Below are positions 20,531-28,055 of a stretch of 64,000 bases of DNA, piece by piece. Within the stretch, counting starts at the first letter, position 1. Every line of letters starts with the position of its first letter. This DNA comes from an uncultured Pelagibacteraceae bacterium (GTDB lineage: Bacteria > Pseudomonadota > Alphaproteobacteria > Pelagibacterales > Pelagibacteraceae), in NCBI GenBank assembly GCA_902521355.1, contig CABYRT010000002.1, positions 1-64,000 of the forward strand, given 5' to 3'. Under the pieces are notes generated by a model that saw nothing but the letters and a program-made list of their open reading frames with translations, was not told the origin of the DNA and did no database searches. A program made the position numbers and the translations under genes.

Positions 20531-21306
20531 TGAGTATTAAATTTATTATATTGGGTTGTGGAAGTTCTATGGGTGTACCAAGACCTGATGGATTTTTTGG
20601 AAATTGCGATCCAAAAAATAAAAAAAATTATAGAACAAGATGTTCGGCGCTTATTAAAACTTTTGATGAAAACATTTTAATTGACACATCTCCTGACTTA
20701 AGACAACAGTTATTACGTCATAAAATTAAAAAAATTGATAAAGTATATTATTCACATATGCATGCAGACCAAACTCATGGTATCAATGATTTAAGATCCT
20801 TTTTTATTAATAGTAGAAAACAAGTAAACGTTTACGCTGATAATGAAACATCCAAATATTTGAAACAAAGTTTTTCATACTGTTTTAAAAGTTTTTCAAG
20901 AGAGTATCCAGCCACCTTAAAATTAAATAAATTAAAAAATAATTCATTTATTAAACATAAAAATAAAAATGTAAGATTTAAATCGATTATTGTTAAACAT
21001 GGATCAGTTAAATCTAATTGTTTTATAATTGATAAAAAACTTGCATATATTACTGATGTAAGTGAAATATACAAAAAAGATTATTCTTATTTTAAAAATT
21101 TAAAGTACTTAATAATTGATTGTCTGTGGTACAATTTTCATCCATCACACTTTAATTTGGAAAAATCTTTATCATTTATTAAAAAATTTAAACCAAAAAA
21201 AGCTATACTTTCAAATTTGTCACCAGTATTAGATTATAATCAGTTAAAGAGAGTTATACCCAAAAATGTTATACCGGCACATGATGGTTTAACAATAGAA
21301 TTATAG
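20530..21306 (+). CDS. PhnP-like MBL-fold metallohydrolase
   Basis: This 258-residue metallo-beta-lactamase-fold protein begins IILGCGSSMGVPRP and carries the metal motif as SHMHADQTHGINDLR, where the usual final His of HxHxDH is Gln. Other ligands (VKHGS, ITDVSE, IIDCLW, PAHDG) are visible. PhnP-type enzymes are phosphodiesterases, but no phn genes are nearby. A metG-tatD-MBL row is a recurrent alphaproteobacterial arrangement. The substrate is unknown. Confidence 0.85.
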   Translation: MSIKFIILGCGSSMGVPRPDGFFGNCDPKNKKNYRTRCSALIKTFDENILIDTSPDLRQQLLRHKIKKIDKVYYSHMHADQTHGINDLRSFFINSRKQVNVYADNETSKYLKQSFSYCFKSFSREYPATLKLNKLKNNSFIKHKNKNVRFKSIIVKHGSVKSNCFIIDKKLAYITDVSEIYKKDYSYFKNLKYLIIDCLWYNFHPSHFNLEKSLSFIKKFKPKKAILSNLSPVLDYNQLKRVIPKNVIPAHDGLTIEL

Positions 21307-21846
21307 TATTTCTTCAATTTTATTTATAATTTTATTTGATGTAGCTTTAGTAAAAGAAGCATATGTTTCTTCTACATTTCCCTGTTTATTGATTAATATT
21401 TTATGAAAATTCCACTTAGGAATTGCAGATTTCCCAAAATTTTTTTCTGCCCACTTAAAAATCTCATGAGCATCGCTACCTTTTACCTCTGTAATAGTTG
21501 TTAATGGAAAATTTATGTTAAAATTTACTTCACAAAATTCTTTTACCTCACTATTGGTTTTTTTTTCTTGATTGAAAGTGTCTGAGGGCACTCCAAGAAC
21601 AATAAGACCCTTAGATTTGTATTTATCCCATAAATCTTGAAGATCTTCGTATTGTTTTGTGAAACCACAATAGCTGGCAGTATTTACTATAAGTATAACT
21701 TTATCTCTATATTCTTTTAATTTAATGATTTCTCCATTAATGCTTTCAATTTTTAGATCATAAAAACTTTTCTGGTTATTTGTCGTTGCCGAACTTTTAA
21801 AAAATAACATAATTATAGTAATACTTATTATTATTAATCTTTTCAT
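21301..21846 (-). CDS. Glutathione peroxidase-family thiol peroxidase, exported
   Basis: This 181-residue peroxidase has an N-terminal hydrophobic segment (about 1-20) suggesting export. The active-site block is NTASYCGFTKQYEDLQ, with Cys and not selenocysteine. The downstream WNFHK tryptophan block is present. The usual CNQF segment is a PSDTF variant, so the family catalytic Gln position is changed. It is convergent with the MBL gene (six-base overlap) and lies downstream of nhaA. Confidence 0.9.
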   Translation of the reverse strand: MKRLIIISITIIMLFFKSSATTNNQKSFYDLKIESINGEIIKLKEYRDKVILIVNTASYCGFTKQYEDLQDLWDKYKSKGLIVLGVPSDTFNQEKKTNSEVKEFCEVNFNINFPLTTITEVKGSDAHEIFKWAEKNFGKSAIPKWNFHKILINKQGNVEETYASFTKATSNKIINKIEEIL

Positions 21847-21853
21847 AAACTGA

Positions 21854-23026
21854 TTACTTATTTGGTGTAAGTAGTATTAAGAAGTACCCAAATAAAGTGG
21901 ATAATAATGACCCAGTTAAAACTCCAATTTTAACCCCATCCATATATTGTATATTTTCAACGAATGCCAAATTTCCAACAAATAAGCTCATTGTAAACCC
22001 AATACCCGTTAAAACACCAACGCCATAAAAATTAAACCAGTTAGAATTATTAGGCATCTGGGCTATTTTCATTTTTATTGAAACATAAGAAAATACAAAC
22101 ACTCCTAATTGTTTACCAACAAATAATCCTAATAAAATTCCTAATGGGACTTTATCGAGTAAAGATGCAAAAGATAAACCTTCTAATGAAACACCAGCAT
22201 TTGCAAAAGCAAATAATGGCATAATACCAAATGCAACATAAGGACTAATTGCATGTTCAATTTTTATTAAAAGTGAAAAGTCTTTATCTTTTTTTCTATG
22301 AGGTATAGTCATTGCTAGCAATACACCAGCAATTGTTGCATGAATTCCAGAATTATGAGTAAAGTCCCAAAGAAATATTCCAACAATTAAATAAGGTAAA
22401 AATTTCTTTATATTGAATTTATTTATTACCAGAAGAACAATAAAGGCTAAAAGCATTAAGCTTAAGTATTTTATACTAAGGTCTCCCGAATAGAATAATG
22501 CAATAATTACTATAGCTCCTAGGTCATCTATAATTGCTAAAGCAGTTAAAAAAACTTTTAAAGATAATGGAACTCTTTTCCCTAATAATGAAAGTACACC
22601 TAAAGAAAATGCAATGTCAGTTGCAGAAGGGATGGCCCAACCATTCATTGTTTCATTATCTCCAAAATTAACAAAAATATAAAATAATGCAGGCACTAAC
22701 ATTCCTCCAACAGCAGCAATAATTGGAAGAAGGGCTTGCTTTATATTTGAAAGTTCACCCTGTAAGAATTCTCTTTTAATTTCTAATGTTACAAAGAAAA
22801 AAAATATTGCCATTAAAGCATCATTTATCCAATGTAAAACTGATAATTTTAATCCAAAATTATTTATTCCTAAAAATAAATATTTATTCAATGTAGAAAA
22901 ATATAATTCAGATAAATTAGAATTACTTACAATCAAAGCTATTATGGCTGCAAAAAGTAAAACGAGTCCACTAGCAGCTTCTAATTTGAAAAACCATCTG
23001 AATGGTTTTGTAATTATCTGAATCAT
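21854..23026 (-). CDS. nhaA: Na+/H+ antiporter NhaA
   Basis: NhaA expels sodium in exchange for protons across the inner membrane, a sensible trait in seawater. The 390-residue protein has 11-12 membrane spans and the family blocks FFFVTLEIKREFLQGEL, NGWAIPSATDIAFSLGVLSLLG and LTALAIIDDLGAIVIIALFY. The last contains the paired aspartates (Asp163/Asp164 in E. coli numbering) needed for ion exchange. It begins two bases after the zinc-ribbon gene. Confidence 0.96.
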   Translation of the reverse strand: MIQIITKPFRWFFKLEAASGLVLLFAAIIALIVSNSNLSELYFSTLNKYLFLGINNFGLKLSVLHWINDALMAIFFFFVTLEIKREFLQGELSNIKQALLPIIAAVGGMLVPALFYIFVNFGDNETMNGWAIPSATDIAFSLGVLSLLGKRVPLSLKVFLTALAIIDDLGAIVIIALFYSGDLSIKYLSLMLLAFIVLLVINKFNIKKFLPYLIVGIFLWDFTHNSGIHATIAGVLLAMTIPHRKKDKDFSLLIKIEHAISPYVAFGIMPLFAFANAGVSLEGLSFASLLDKVPLGILLGLFVGKQLGVFVFSYVSIKMKIAQMPNNSNWFNFYGVGVLTGIGFTMSLFVGNLAFVENIQYMDGVKIGVLTGSLLSTLFGYFLILLTPNK

Positions 23027-23028
23027 TT

Positions 23029-23529
23029 TTACCTGACTAAATCTTTAATAAATAATTTCAAGTCATTTATTACTTGATACAAACTATCTGACATCTGAAC
23101 TATGCCAGGAAATATAACTGATATTTGATTTTTAAATGTATCTATAAGCAAAATAAAGGCAATAATTGATATAATTATTAGAAATATTTTTTTAATAATA
23201 TTGTTTTCTATTGAAACAGAACTTTTATCAATAGACACTAATTCTTTTGATGTACTCTCTTTTGTTGAAGATTTTTTTGATATTTTTTTTCTTATTTTTT
23301 TTGATTCTTTTATGGGTACATCAACTGGTTCTATATTGATTTCTGATTTATTTTCTTCAATTTCATTTAATTTTATAGATTCAGTTTCTAATTTTAAATT
23401 TTCTTCCTTTTTATAAAACCATGTATGATCGCAATTGCCGCACTTTAAAAGCCTGCCTTCATTTGGAATTAATTTTTCATCAATATTAAACTTCTTAGAA
23501 CAAGCTGGACATTCAATGATCATAGACAC
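23029..23529 (-). CDS. Zinc-ribbon membrane protein (MJ0042-type motif)
   Basis: This 166-residue protein starts with a zinc ribbon, CPACSKKFNIDEKLIPNEG..LKCGNCDHTWFY, the alphaproteobacterial MJ0042-type finger. A Lys/Glu-rich linker follows, then one membrane span (about residues 133-153) and a short periplasmic tail. Such proteins are widespread but functionally undefined. It is probably cotranscribed with nhaA. Confidence 0.8.
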   Translation of the reverse strand: MSMIIECPACSKKFNIDEKLIPNEGRLLKCGNCDHTWFYKKEENLKLETESIKLNEIEENKSEINIEPVDVPIKESKKIRKKISKKSSTKESTSKELVSIDKSSVSIENNIIKKIFLIIISIIAFILLIDTFKNQISVIFPGIVQMSDSLYQVINDLKLFIKDLVR

Positions 23530-23581
23530 TTTTATATAGCAAATTTTATAAAATTTCCTTTTAAATAGTGATTAATATACT

Positions 23582-23609
23582 TTGAAATTTTTTTTATCTA
23601 CTGTATTAG
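23582..23609 (+). promoter_or_regulatory. Probable promoter of tRNA-Pro
   Basis: TTGAAA and TATTAG are separated by 16 bases and end 9 bases before the tRNA 5' end. This is a plausible sigma-70-type promoter for a tRNA gene. Confidence 0.5.
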
Positions 23610-23618
23610 TACTGCATT

Positions 23619-23695
23619 CGGGGTGTAGCGCAGCCTGGTAGCGCACTTGGTTTGGGACCAAGGGGCCGTAGGTTCAAATCCTACCACCCCGACCA
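23619..23695 (+). tRNA. tRNA-Pro (anticodon TGG), used as an integration site
   Basis: The cloverleaf is complete: acceptor CGGGGTG/CACCCCG, anticodon stem CTTGG/CCAAG around TTTGGGA (anticodon TGG), T arm GTAGG/CCTAC, encoded CCA. Its 3' portion is repeated exactly about 1.77 kb downstream, which marks it as the target of an inserted element. The intact copy is the one next to the promoter, as expected after tRNA-targeted integration. Confidence 0.96.
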
Positions 23696-23697
23696 TT
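23672..23697 (+). repeat. Left 26-bp att-type direct repeat (within tRNA-Pro)
   Basis: The repeat begins GTTCAAATCCTACC and ends CCATT. It is identical to 25437-25462 and covers the T loop through CCA plus two bases. Confidence 0.9.
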
Positions 23698-23741
23698 AAA
23701 ACTCAATTATATCAATATTTATTTCATCATAAATCGAAACT

Positions 23742-23762
23742 AGAGGATTAATCAGAGGATTA
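23742..23762 (+). repeat. Paired AGAGGATTA repeats near the left island end
   Basis: AGAGGATTA occurs at 23742-23750 and 23754-23762, a 12-base period, about one helical turn. A similar pair sits near the right end in the same orientation. Such paired short repeats inside the attachment core are typical of arm-type integrase or excisionase sites; that role is inferred. Confidence 0.55.
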
Positions 23763-23763
23763 A

Positions 23764-25173
23764 TTATTGTGTTATTAATTTTGTTTGTTCAATAATAAAT
23801 TTTGATTTCTTAGATAATTTGTTTAATTCTTTTTCAATTTCTTTTTTTAGTTTATTAATTTCAACTTTCTTAATACCTTTTTTATACAAAAGAACTATTA
23901 ATACTATACCAACCAAAAAACCAATTAGTTTACTTATACTGTCGATATCGAAAAAACCTATCGCAAATTTTATTAGTATAGTTAATCCCGCAGATTTTGC
24001 GGCACCCGTAATTATAGATTTTCTTTGTTCTTCATCTTTAAAATCATTTTTTATGACTGAGATAATTAAAGTTATAGCTAATACTATAAGTGCAAGTGGA
24101 TTACCAAAAGATCCTGTTACAGATAAAAAACCGTATACACTTCCCAATTTTTCCTTATTTTTTCTTGTTGATGGAAATAAATAGTAGGCAACAATAAAAC
24201 ATACATTTAAAACTTCCTGAAAATTGTATGTTAAAAAATCATATAAATCATTTTTATCAACACCCAGAGGTTTTAAAAAAGAATGAAAATTATCAAAGGT
24301 TTCTTTTTTAACACTAATTATAGGTAAACCCATAGTGGTTTGAACATCTTTAGCAAATTCATTTACAAATGCTATAAATTCAGCGACATTACTATCATTT
24401 GGTAGTGTATCTTTTACTTTTTGAGCCATTTCATGCAGTGTGTGAGACTCATCATGAAGCCTATGGTAGGGACCACCCATACCTGATTTGTCTAAATTAT
24501 AATTTTTATCAACATTAAATTTATAAATATTATCAGTGTCAGCAAAAATGTCTTTCGTAAGATTGTCAATTTCCCTTGAAAGATTGTCTGAAGATAAAAC
24601 ACCTGAATATAGTGCAGTAAATTTTTCAAAGATTTTATTATATTCTAGATTTCCTGAGTAATAATCTTTTTTAAATTTTGATGCTCTTGTTACATTACTA
24701 TGAAATGAAACTCGTAAATGAGCTTTAATGTGTTTCCTGATTTCTTCATCAGAATTTTCTCTAGATAAAACCAAATCAATATCTTTCGATTGAGTATATT
24801 CAATCCAAAATGCAGATAAATGCTCAATATCTAATTTATCAAGATATTCTTTTTCAATTTGATCAAATAATTTGTAAGCATTTTCATAAATATATTTTCT
24901 AAGATTTTCAATAAGTTCTTTTTGATTTGTTTGATATGGTAAGTTTAAAGCAAATGCTAGTGCCTTCAATTCTCTATCTGACAAAGTATCATTTAGATAT
25001 CTATCGGGTTTAAAAACATATAAACAAATCTTATAATTAATATTTCTTCTGTATTTAGATCTAGGTGGGTTTTTTCCAGTTACTTTATTATAACCAATCC
25101 TAATCCAATGTAATAAGTTCAGAGATGAAAATATTTCATCAAGTAATTTTTTATATTTAAGATCTTTATTCAT
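23764..25173 (-). CDS. Unrecognised island protein with C-terminal membrane domain
   Basis: This is the only gene of the tRNA-Pro island. Numbered from the 492-residue track ORF, residues 87-117 form a helix pair reminiscent of a SAP-type module. Residues 260-272 carry an unusual His-rich motif, HRLHDESHTLHEM. Four hydrophobic segments follow at about 340-357, 382-397, 415-432 and 437-453, then a Lys/Glu coiled coil (456-485). The ATG at residue 24 is preferred because the preceding stretch is Cys-rich and unlike the rest. No family is recognised. A lone membrane-linked protein as island cargo suggests phage defence or element maintenance, but this is speculation. Confidence 0.75.
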   Translation of the reverse strand: MNKDLKYKKLLDEIFSSLNLLHWIRIGYNKVTGKNPPRSKYRRNINYKICLYVFKPDRYLNDTLSDRELKALAFALNLPYQTNQKELIENLRKYIYENAYKLFDQIEKEYLDKLDIEHLSAFWIEYTQSKDIDLVLSRENSDEEIRKHIKAHLRVSFHSNVTRASKFKKDYYSGNLEYNKIFEKFTALYSGVLSSDNLSREIDNLTKDIFADTDNIYKFNVDKNYNLDKSGMGGPYHRLHDESHTLHEMAQKVKDTLPNDSNVAEFIAFVNEFAKDVQTTMGLPIISVKKETFDNFHSFLKPLGVDKNDLYDFLTYNFQEVLNVCFIVAYYLFPSTRKNKEKLGSVYGFLSVTGSFGNPLALIVLAITLIISVIKNDFKDEEQRKSIITGAAKSAGLTILIKFAIGFFDIDSISKLIGFLVGIVLIVLLYKKGIKKVEINKLKKEIEKELNKLSKKSKFIIEQTKLITQ

Positions 25174-25253
25174 TGATTCAAATAAAAAGCTGCAATTAAA
25201 GCAACTAATTCTAAAGCAATTAATATCTCCATAAACTAACATAGCTTATAGAG

Positions 25254-25279
25254 CGGCAGGTTTCTATACTGCCACCCCG
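25254..25279 (+). repeat. Degenerate third copy of a tRNA-Pro 3' end
   Basis: CTGCCACCCCG at 25269-25279 matches the tRNA segment CTACCACCCCG with one change. The upstream GGCAGGTTTC keeps the T-arm layout, and T-to-C and A-to-G differences compensate so that the stem can still pair. It may be a remnant attachment site from an earlier or foreign element. Confidence 0.45.
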
Positions 25280-25288
25280 TGGTATTTA

Positions 25289-25309
25289 AGAGGATTTTGA
25301 GAGGATTTT
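25289..25309 (+). repeat. Paired AGAGGATTTT repeats near the right island end
   Basis: AGAGGATTTT occurs at 25289-25298 and 25300-25309, an 11-base period. The shared AGAGGATT core and orientation match the pair at the left end. Confidence 0.55.
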
Positions 25310-25436
25310 AGATTAGCCAACCGCAACACTCTCAGTAAAATCAATGATGATTTATATGGATATTTGTCAATTTTTCTAATTCAATTAATAAAAGAATTAG
25401 TATAAACACTTATCAAATTGGAGTTTTAGGTGACAA

Positions 25437-25462
25437 GTTCAAATCCTACCACCCCGACCATT
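25437..25462 (+). repeat. Right 26-bp att-type direct repeat
   Basis: This is an exact copy of 23672-23697 with no tRNA body in front of it. It ends two bases before the NDUFS4-like start codon and so represents the displaced original 3' end of tRNA-Pro. Confidence 0.9.
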
Positions 25463-25464
25463 TT

Positions 25465-25746
25465 ATGAAAAAAGCTAAAATTTATAAACCATCAAAAACT
25501 GCCATGCAGTCAGGATTAAAGAAATTTGATAAATGGATTATAGAATACATTACTGATGACCCTGGCACAAATCCTTTGATGGGGTGGGAGAGTTCTACGG
25601 ATACCTATGGTGAATTAAAATTAGAATTTTCCACAAAAGAATTGGCAATTGAATATGCAAAAAAAAATAATATTGATTTTGAATTAATAGAACCAAATAA
25701 AAGAAAAATTACTTTAAAATCTTACGCTGATAATTTTACAAAATAA
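25465..25746 (+). CDS. NDUFS4-like complex I accessory subunit
   Basis: This 93-residue protein matches the alphaproteobacterial/mitochondrial 18-kDa accessory subunit of NADH dehydrogenase (ETC_C1 NDUFS4). Recognisable parts are IYKPSKTAMQSG, WIIEY, NPLMGWESSTDT and the LEFSTKELAIEYAKKN block. It helps stabilise the NADH-oxidising arm. Before the insertion it would have followed tRNA-Pro almost directly; now the island separates it from the tRNA promoter. It overlaps sbmA by one base. Confidence 0.88.
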   Translation: MKKAKIYKPSKTAMQSGLKKFDKWIIEYITDDPGTNPLMGWESSTDTYGELKLEFSTKELAIEYAKKNNIDFELIEPNKRKITLKSYADNFTK

Positions 25747-26744
25747 TGTTTAAATTTTTTACAGAAAGAAGATGGTACGGATGGAGTATATTTGGATCAA
25801 TCTTCATATTAGTTTCAACCTGGTATCAAGTACAATTAGATGTGAAAATTAATGAATGGTTTGGTGAATTTTACGATACTCTTCAAAAAGCTTTGACAGA
25901 ACCTGGCTCTGTAACTGAAACCGAATTTATTGGATATTTATTTACATTTGCAAAGGTTGCAGGTCTTTGGATTATAATTGCGATTATAACAGGATTTTTT
26001 GTATCTCATTGGGTATTTAGGTGGAGAACTTCAATGGCTGAATATTATCATTCACAGTGGTTAAAAGCACGATTAACTGAAGGTGCGTCACAGAGAGTTC
26101 AAGAAGACACATTAAAATTTGCAAGAATAATGGAAGGTCTTGGTGTAGGACTTTTAGATAGCATAATGACTTTAGTTGCATTCTTACCAATATTATGGGG
26201 TTTATCTAAACAAGTCGATGTACTTCCATGGATTGGAGAAGTTGATCACGCTTTAGTTTGGGTTGCAATAATATCTGCACTTGGTGGAACAATTTTGTTA
26301 GCAGCAGTAGGTATTAAATTACCTGGTATTGAATATGATATCCAAAAAGAAGAAGCTGGGTATAGAAAAGAATTAGTTCATGGAGAAGATGATCCGATTA
26401 GAGCAGCTCCACCAACAATTGGCCAATTATACGATAGGGTAAGAGGGATTCATTATAAATCTTATTTTCATTATTTATATTTTAATGCTGTTAAATGGAG
26501 TTATTTTCAAGGAATGGTTATAGTTCCCTATTTAGCTTTAGCACCAACTATTGTATCGGGAGCAATTACGTTAGGTTTTGTTCAACAAATTACTAGAGCT
26601 TTTGGAAGAGTAGAAAATTCACTACAATATTTAGTAAGAAGTTGGTCTACAATAGTTGAATTGATTTCAGTTTGGAAAAGATTAAGTGAATTTGAAGCTA
26701 GATTGAATTATAATTCAGAAGAATCCACTGTTGAAAATATTTAA
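25746..26744 (+). CDS. sbmA: SbmA/BacA-family peptide transporter
   Basis: SbmA/BacA proteins are proton-driven inner-membrane importers of peptides and other molecules, related to ABC membrane domains but with no ATPase. The 332-residue protein shows family blocks STWYQVQLDVKINEWFGEFYD, ASQRVQEDTLKFARIMEG and GAITLGFVQQITRAFGRVENS, with about six to eight hydrophobic spans. It overlaps glpX by one base. Confidence 0.88.
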   Translation: MFKFFTERRWYGWSIFGSIFILVSTWYQVQLDVKINEWFGEFYDTLQKALTEPGSVTETEFIGYLFTFAKVAGLWIIIAIITGFFVSHWVFRWRTSMAEYYHSQWLKARLTEGASQRVQEDTLKFARIMEGLGVGLLDSIMTLVAFLPILWGLSKQVDVLPWIGEVDHALVWVAIISALGGTILLAAVGIKLPGIEYDIQKEEAGYRKELVHGEDDPIRAAPPTIGQLYDRVRGIHYKSYFHYLYFNAVKWSYFQGMVIVPYLALAPTIVSGAITLGFVQQITRAFGRVENSLQYLVRSWSTIVELISVWKRLSEFEARLNYNSEESTVENI

Positions 26745-27688
26745 TGTCTTTAAATAAAGATCTGATTAATAAACTTGTAAAGGTCACTTCTAGGGCTGCA
26801 ATTAATTGTTATCAATTTCTTGGCAAAGGAGATAAAAAAGCTGCAGATAAAGCTGCAACAGACTCAATGAGAAATGATTTAAATAATCTAGAAATTAACG
26901 GAGAAGTAGTGATAGGCGAGGGTGAACTTGATGATGCTCCTATGTTATATATAGGAGAAAAACTTGGAAAGGGGAATGGTCCAAATCTAGATATAGCCGT
27001 TGATCCTCTTGAGGGAACAAATTTTGCAGCAAAAAATATTCCAGGAGCTATATCGGTATTAGCAATTTCAGAAAAAGGGAATTTATTTAACGCTCCAGAA
27101 ACCTATATGAATAAAATTGCAGTAGGTAAAGATGTTCCATTTGATGCTACAGATTTGGATTATCCTCTTAAAAAAAATATTTTAAATATAGCAGAAGCTA
27201 AAAATAAAAAAATTAATGAACTTACAGTATGTATTCTCGATAGACCAAGACACAAAGAGATTATTGAAGAGTTAAAATTATTAAAAGTAAATCTCAAATT
27301 AATTTCAGATGGTGATATTTGTGGCGCTCTCTTAGTTACTGATAATAAGCATAATGTAGACTTGTTTTTAGGCATTGGTGGAGGTCCTGAGGGTGTTATT
27401 TCAGCTACTGCATTGGACGCATATGGATGTAAATTTCAGGGAAGATTTATATTTGCTAATGATCAAGATAGATACAGAGCTAAAAAAATGGGAATAGTAG
27501 ACCTTAATAAAAAATATGAATTAGATGAAATTGTAAAAGGAGATAGCATTTTTTGTGCGACTGGTATTACCGATACAGAAATTGTTACAGCAATAAAAAA
27601 AGAAAATAGAAAATTTATTACAGAAACTCTTGTCACACACAAAAAAACATCAATAGAAATTGTAAAAAGTGAGGAACCTATAACTTGA
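26744..27688 (+). CDS. glpX: Class II fructose-1,6-bisphosphatase
   Basis: GlpX dephosphorylates fructose 1,6-bisphosphate in gluconeogenesis. The 314-residue protein has the metal/substrate motifs GEGELDDAPMLYIGE, AVDPLEGTNFAAKN, DRPRHKE, GDICGAL and GIGGGPEGVISATAL. It is the last gene before tRNA-Glu and overlaps sbmA by one base. Confidence 0.95.
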   Translation: MSLNKDLINKLVKVTSRAAINCYQFLGKGDKKAADKAATDSMRNDLNNLEINGEVVIGEGELDDAPMLYIGEKLGKGNGPNLDIAVDPLEGTNFAAKNIPGAISVLAISEKGNLFNAPETYMNKIAVGKDVPFDATDLDYPLKKNILNIAEAKNKKINELTVCILDRPRHKEIIEELKLLKVNLKLISDGDICGALLVTDNKHNVDLFLGIGGGPEGVISATALDAYGCKFQGRFIFANDQDRYRAKKMGIVDLNKKYELDEIVKGDSIFCATGITDTEIVTAIKKENRKFITETLVTHKKTSIEIVKSEEPIT

Positions 27689-27723
27689 TTATTTTTAATA
27701 ATTGCACTAGAAACTCCATCTCT

Positions 27724-27798
27724 GGTCCCTTCGTCTATCGGTTAGGACACATGGTTTTCATCCATGAAAGAGGGGTTCGATTCCCCTAGGGACCGCCA
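27724..27798 (+). tRNA. tRNA-Glu (anticodon TTC)
   Basis: Acceptor GGTCCCT pairs with AGGGACC, the anticodon stem ATGG/CCAT region encloses TTTTCAT (anticodon TTC), the T arm is GGGGTTCGATTCCCC, and CCA is encoded. An accessory gene cluster begins two bases after CCA, which makes this tRNA a possible second integration point, although no good repeat of its 3' end was found. Confidence 0.95.
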
Positions 27799-27800
27799 AA

Positions 27801-28055
27801 ATGAAATTTTATGTATACCTTTTAATAACAAATATAAAAAAAAAAAAGATTACTTATGTTGGCTATACAAATAATTTAAATAAAAGACTGTTATCCCATA
27901 ATAAATCAAAAGGTGCAAAATTTACTAGAGGAAAACAATGGAAGATGATTTACTCTAAAGCATATGATTCAAAAATTGAGGCTATGAGAGAAGAACATAA
28001 ACTCAAAAAAAATTATTTATTAAGAAAAAAAATTAAAGAGGGTTATAAAATTTGA
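27801..28055 (+). CDS. Small GIY-YIG domain protein (UPF0213/YhbQ-like)
   Basis: This 84-residue single-domain protein has the GIY-YIG signature as FYVYLLI..ITYVGYTNNLNKRLLSHNKSKGAKFTRG, and the downstream glutamate in KIEAMREEHKLK. YhbQ-type proteins are putative nucleases of uncertain function and are often scattered as accessory genes. It lies between tRNA-Glu and a glycosyltransferase, overlapping the latter by four bases. Confidence 0.88.
   Translation: MKFYVYLLITNIKKKKITYVGYTNNLNKRLLSHNKSKGAKFTRGKQWKMIYSKAYDSKIEAMREEHKLKKNYLLRKKIKEGYKI

Larger units (their letters stand above)
23672..25462. mobile_element. 1.8-kb integrative island in tRNA-Pro, without an integrase
   Basis: The segment is bounded by two identical 26-bp copies of the tRNA-Pro T arm, acceptor 3' strand and CCA. 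It contains one large gene (492 codons in the track), two pairs of AGAGGATT repeats and a degenerate third tRNA-end copy. This is the architecture of an element inserted by a tyrosine recombinase. No recombinase gene lies inside, so it would need one supplied in trans. The complete recombinase at 31 kb is the nearest candidate but has no visible link to it. Confidence 0.8.

Noticed and set aside
21301-21846. Selenocysteine in the glutathione peroxidase
   Set aside because: The active-site codon encodes Cys and no in-frame TGA is needed.
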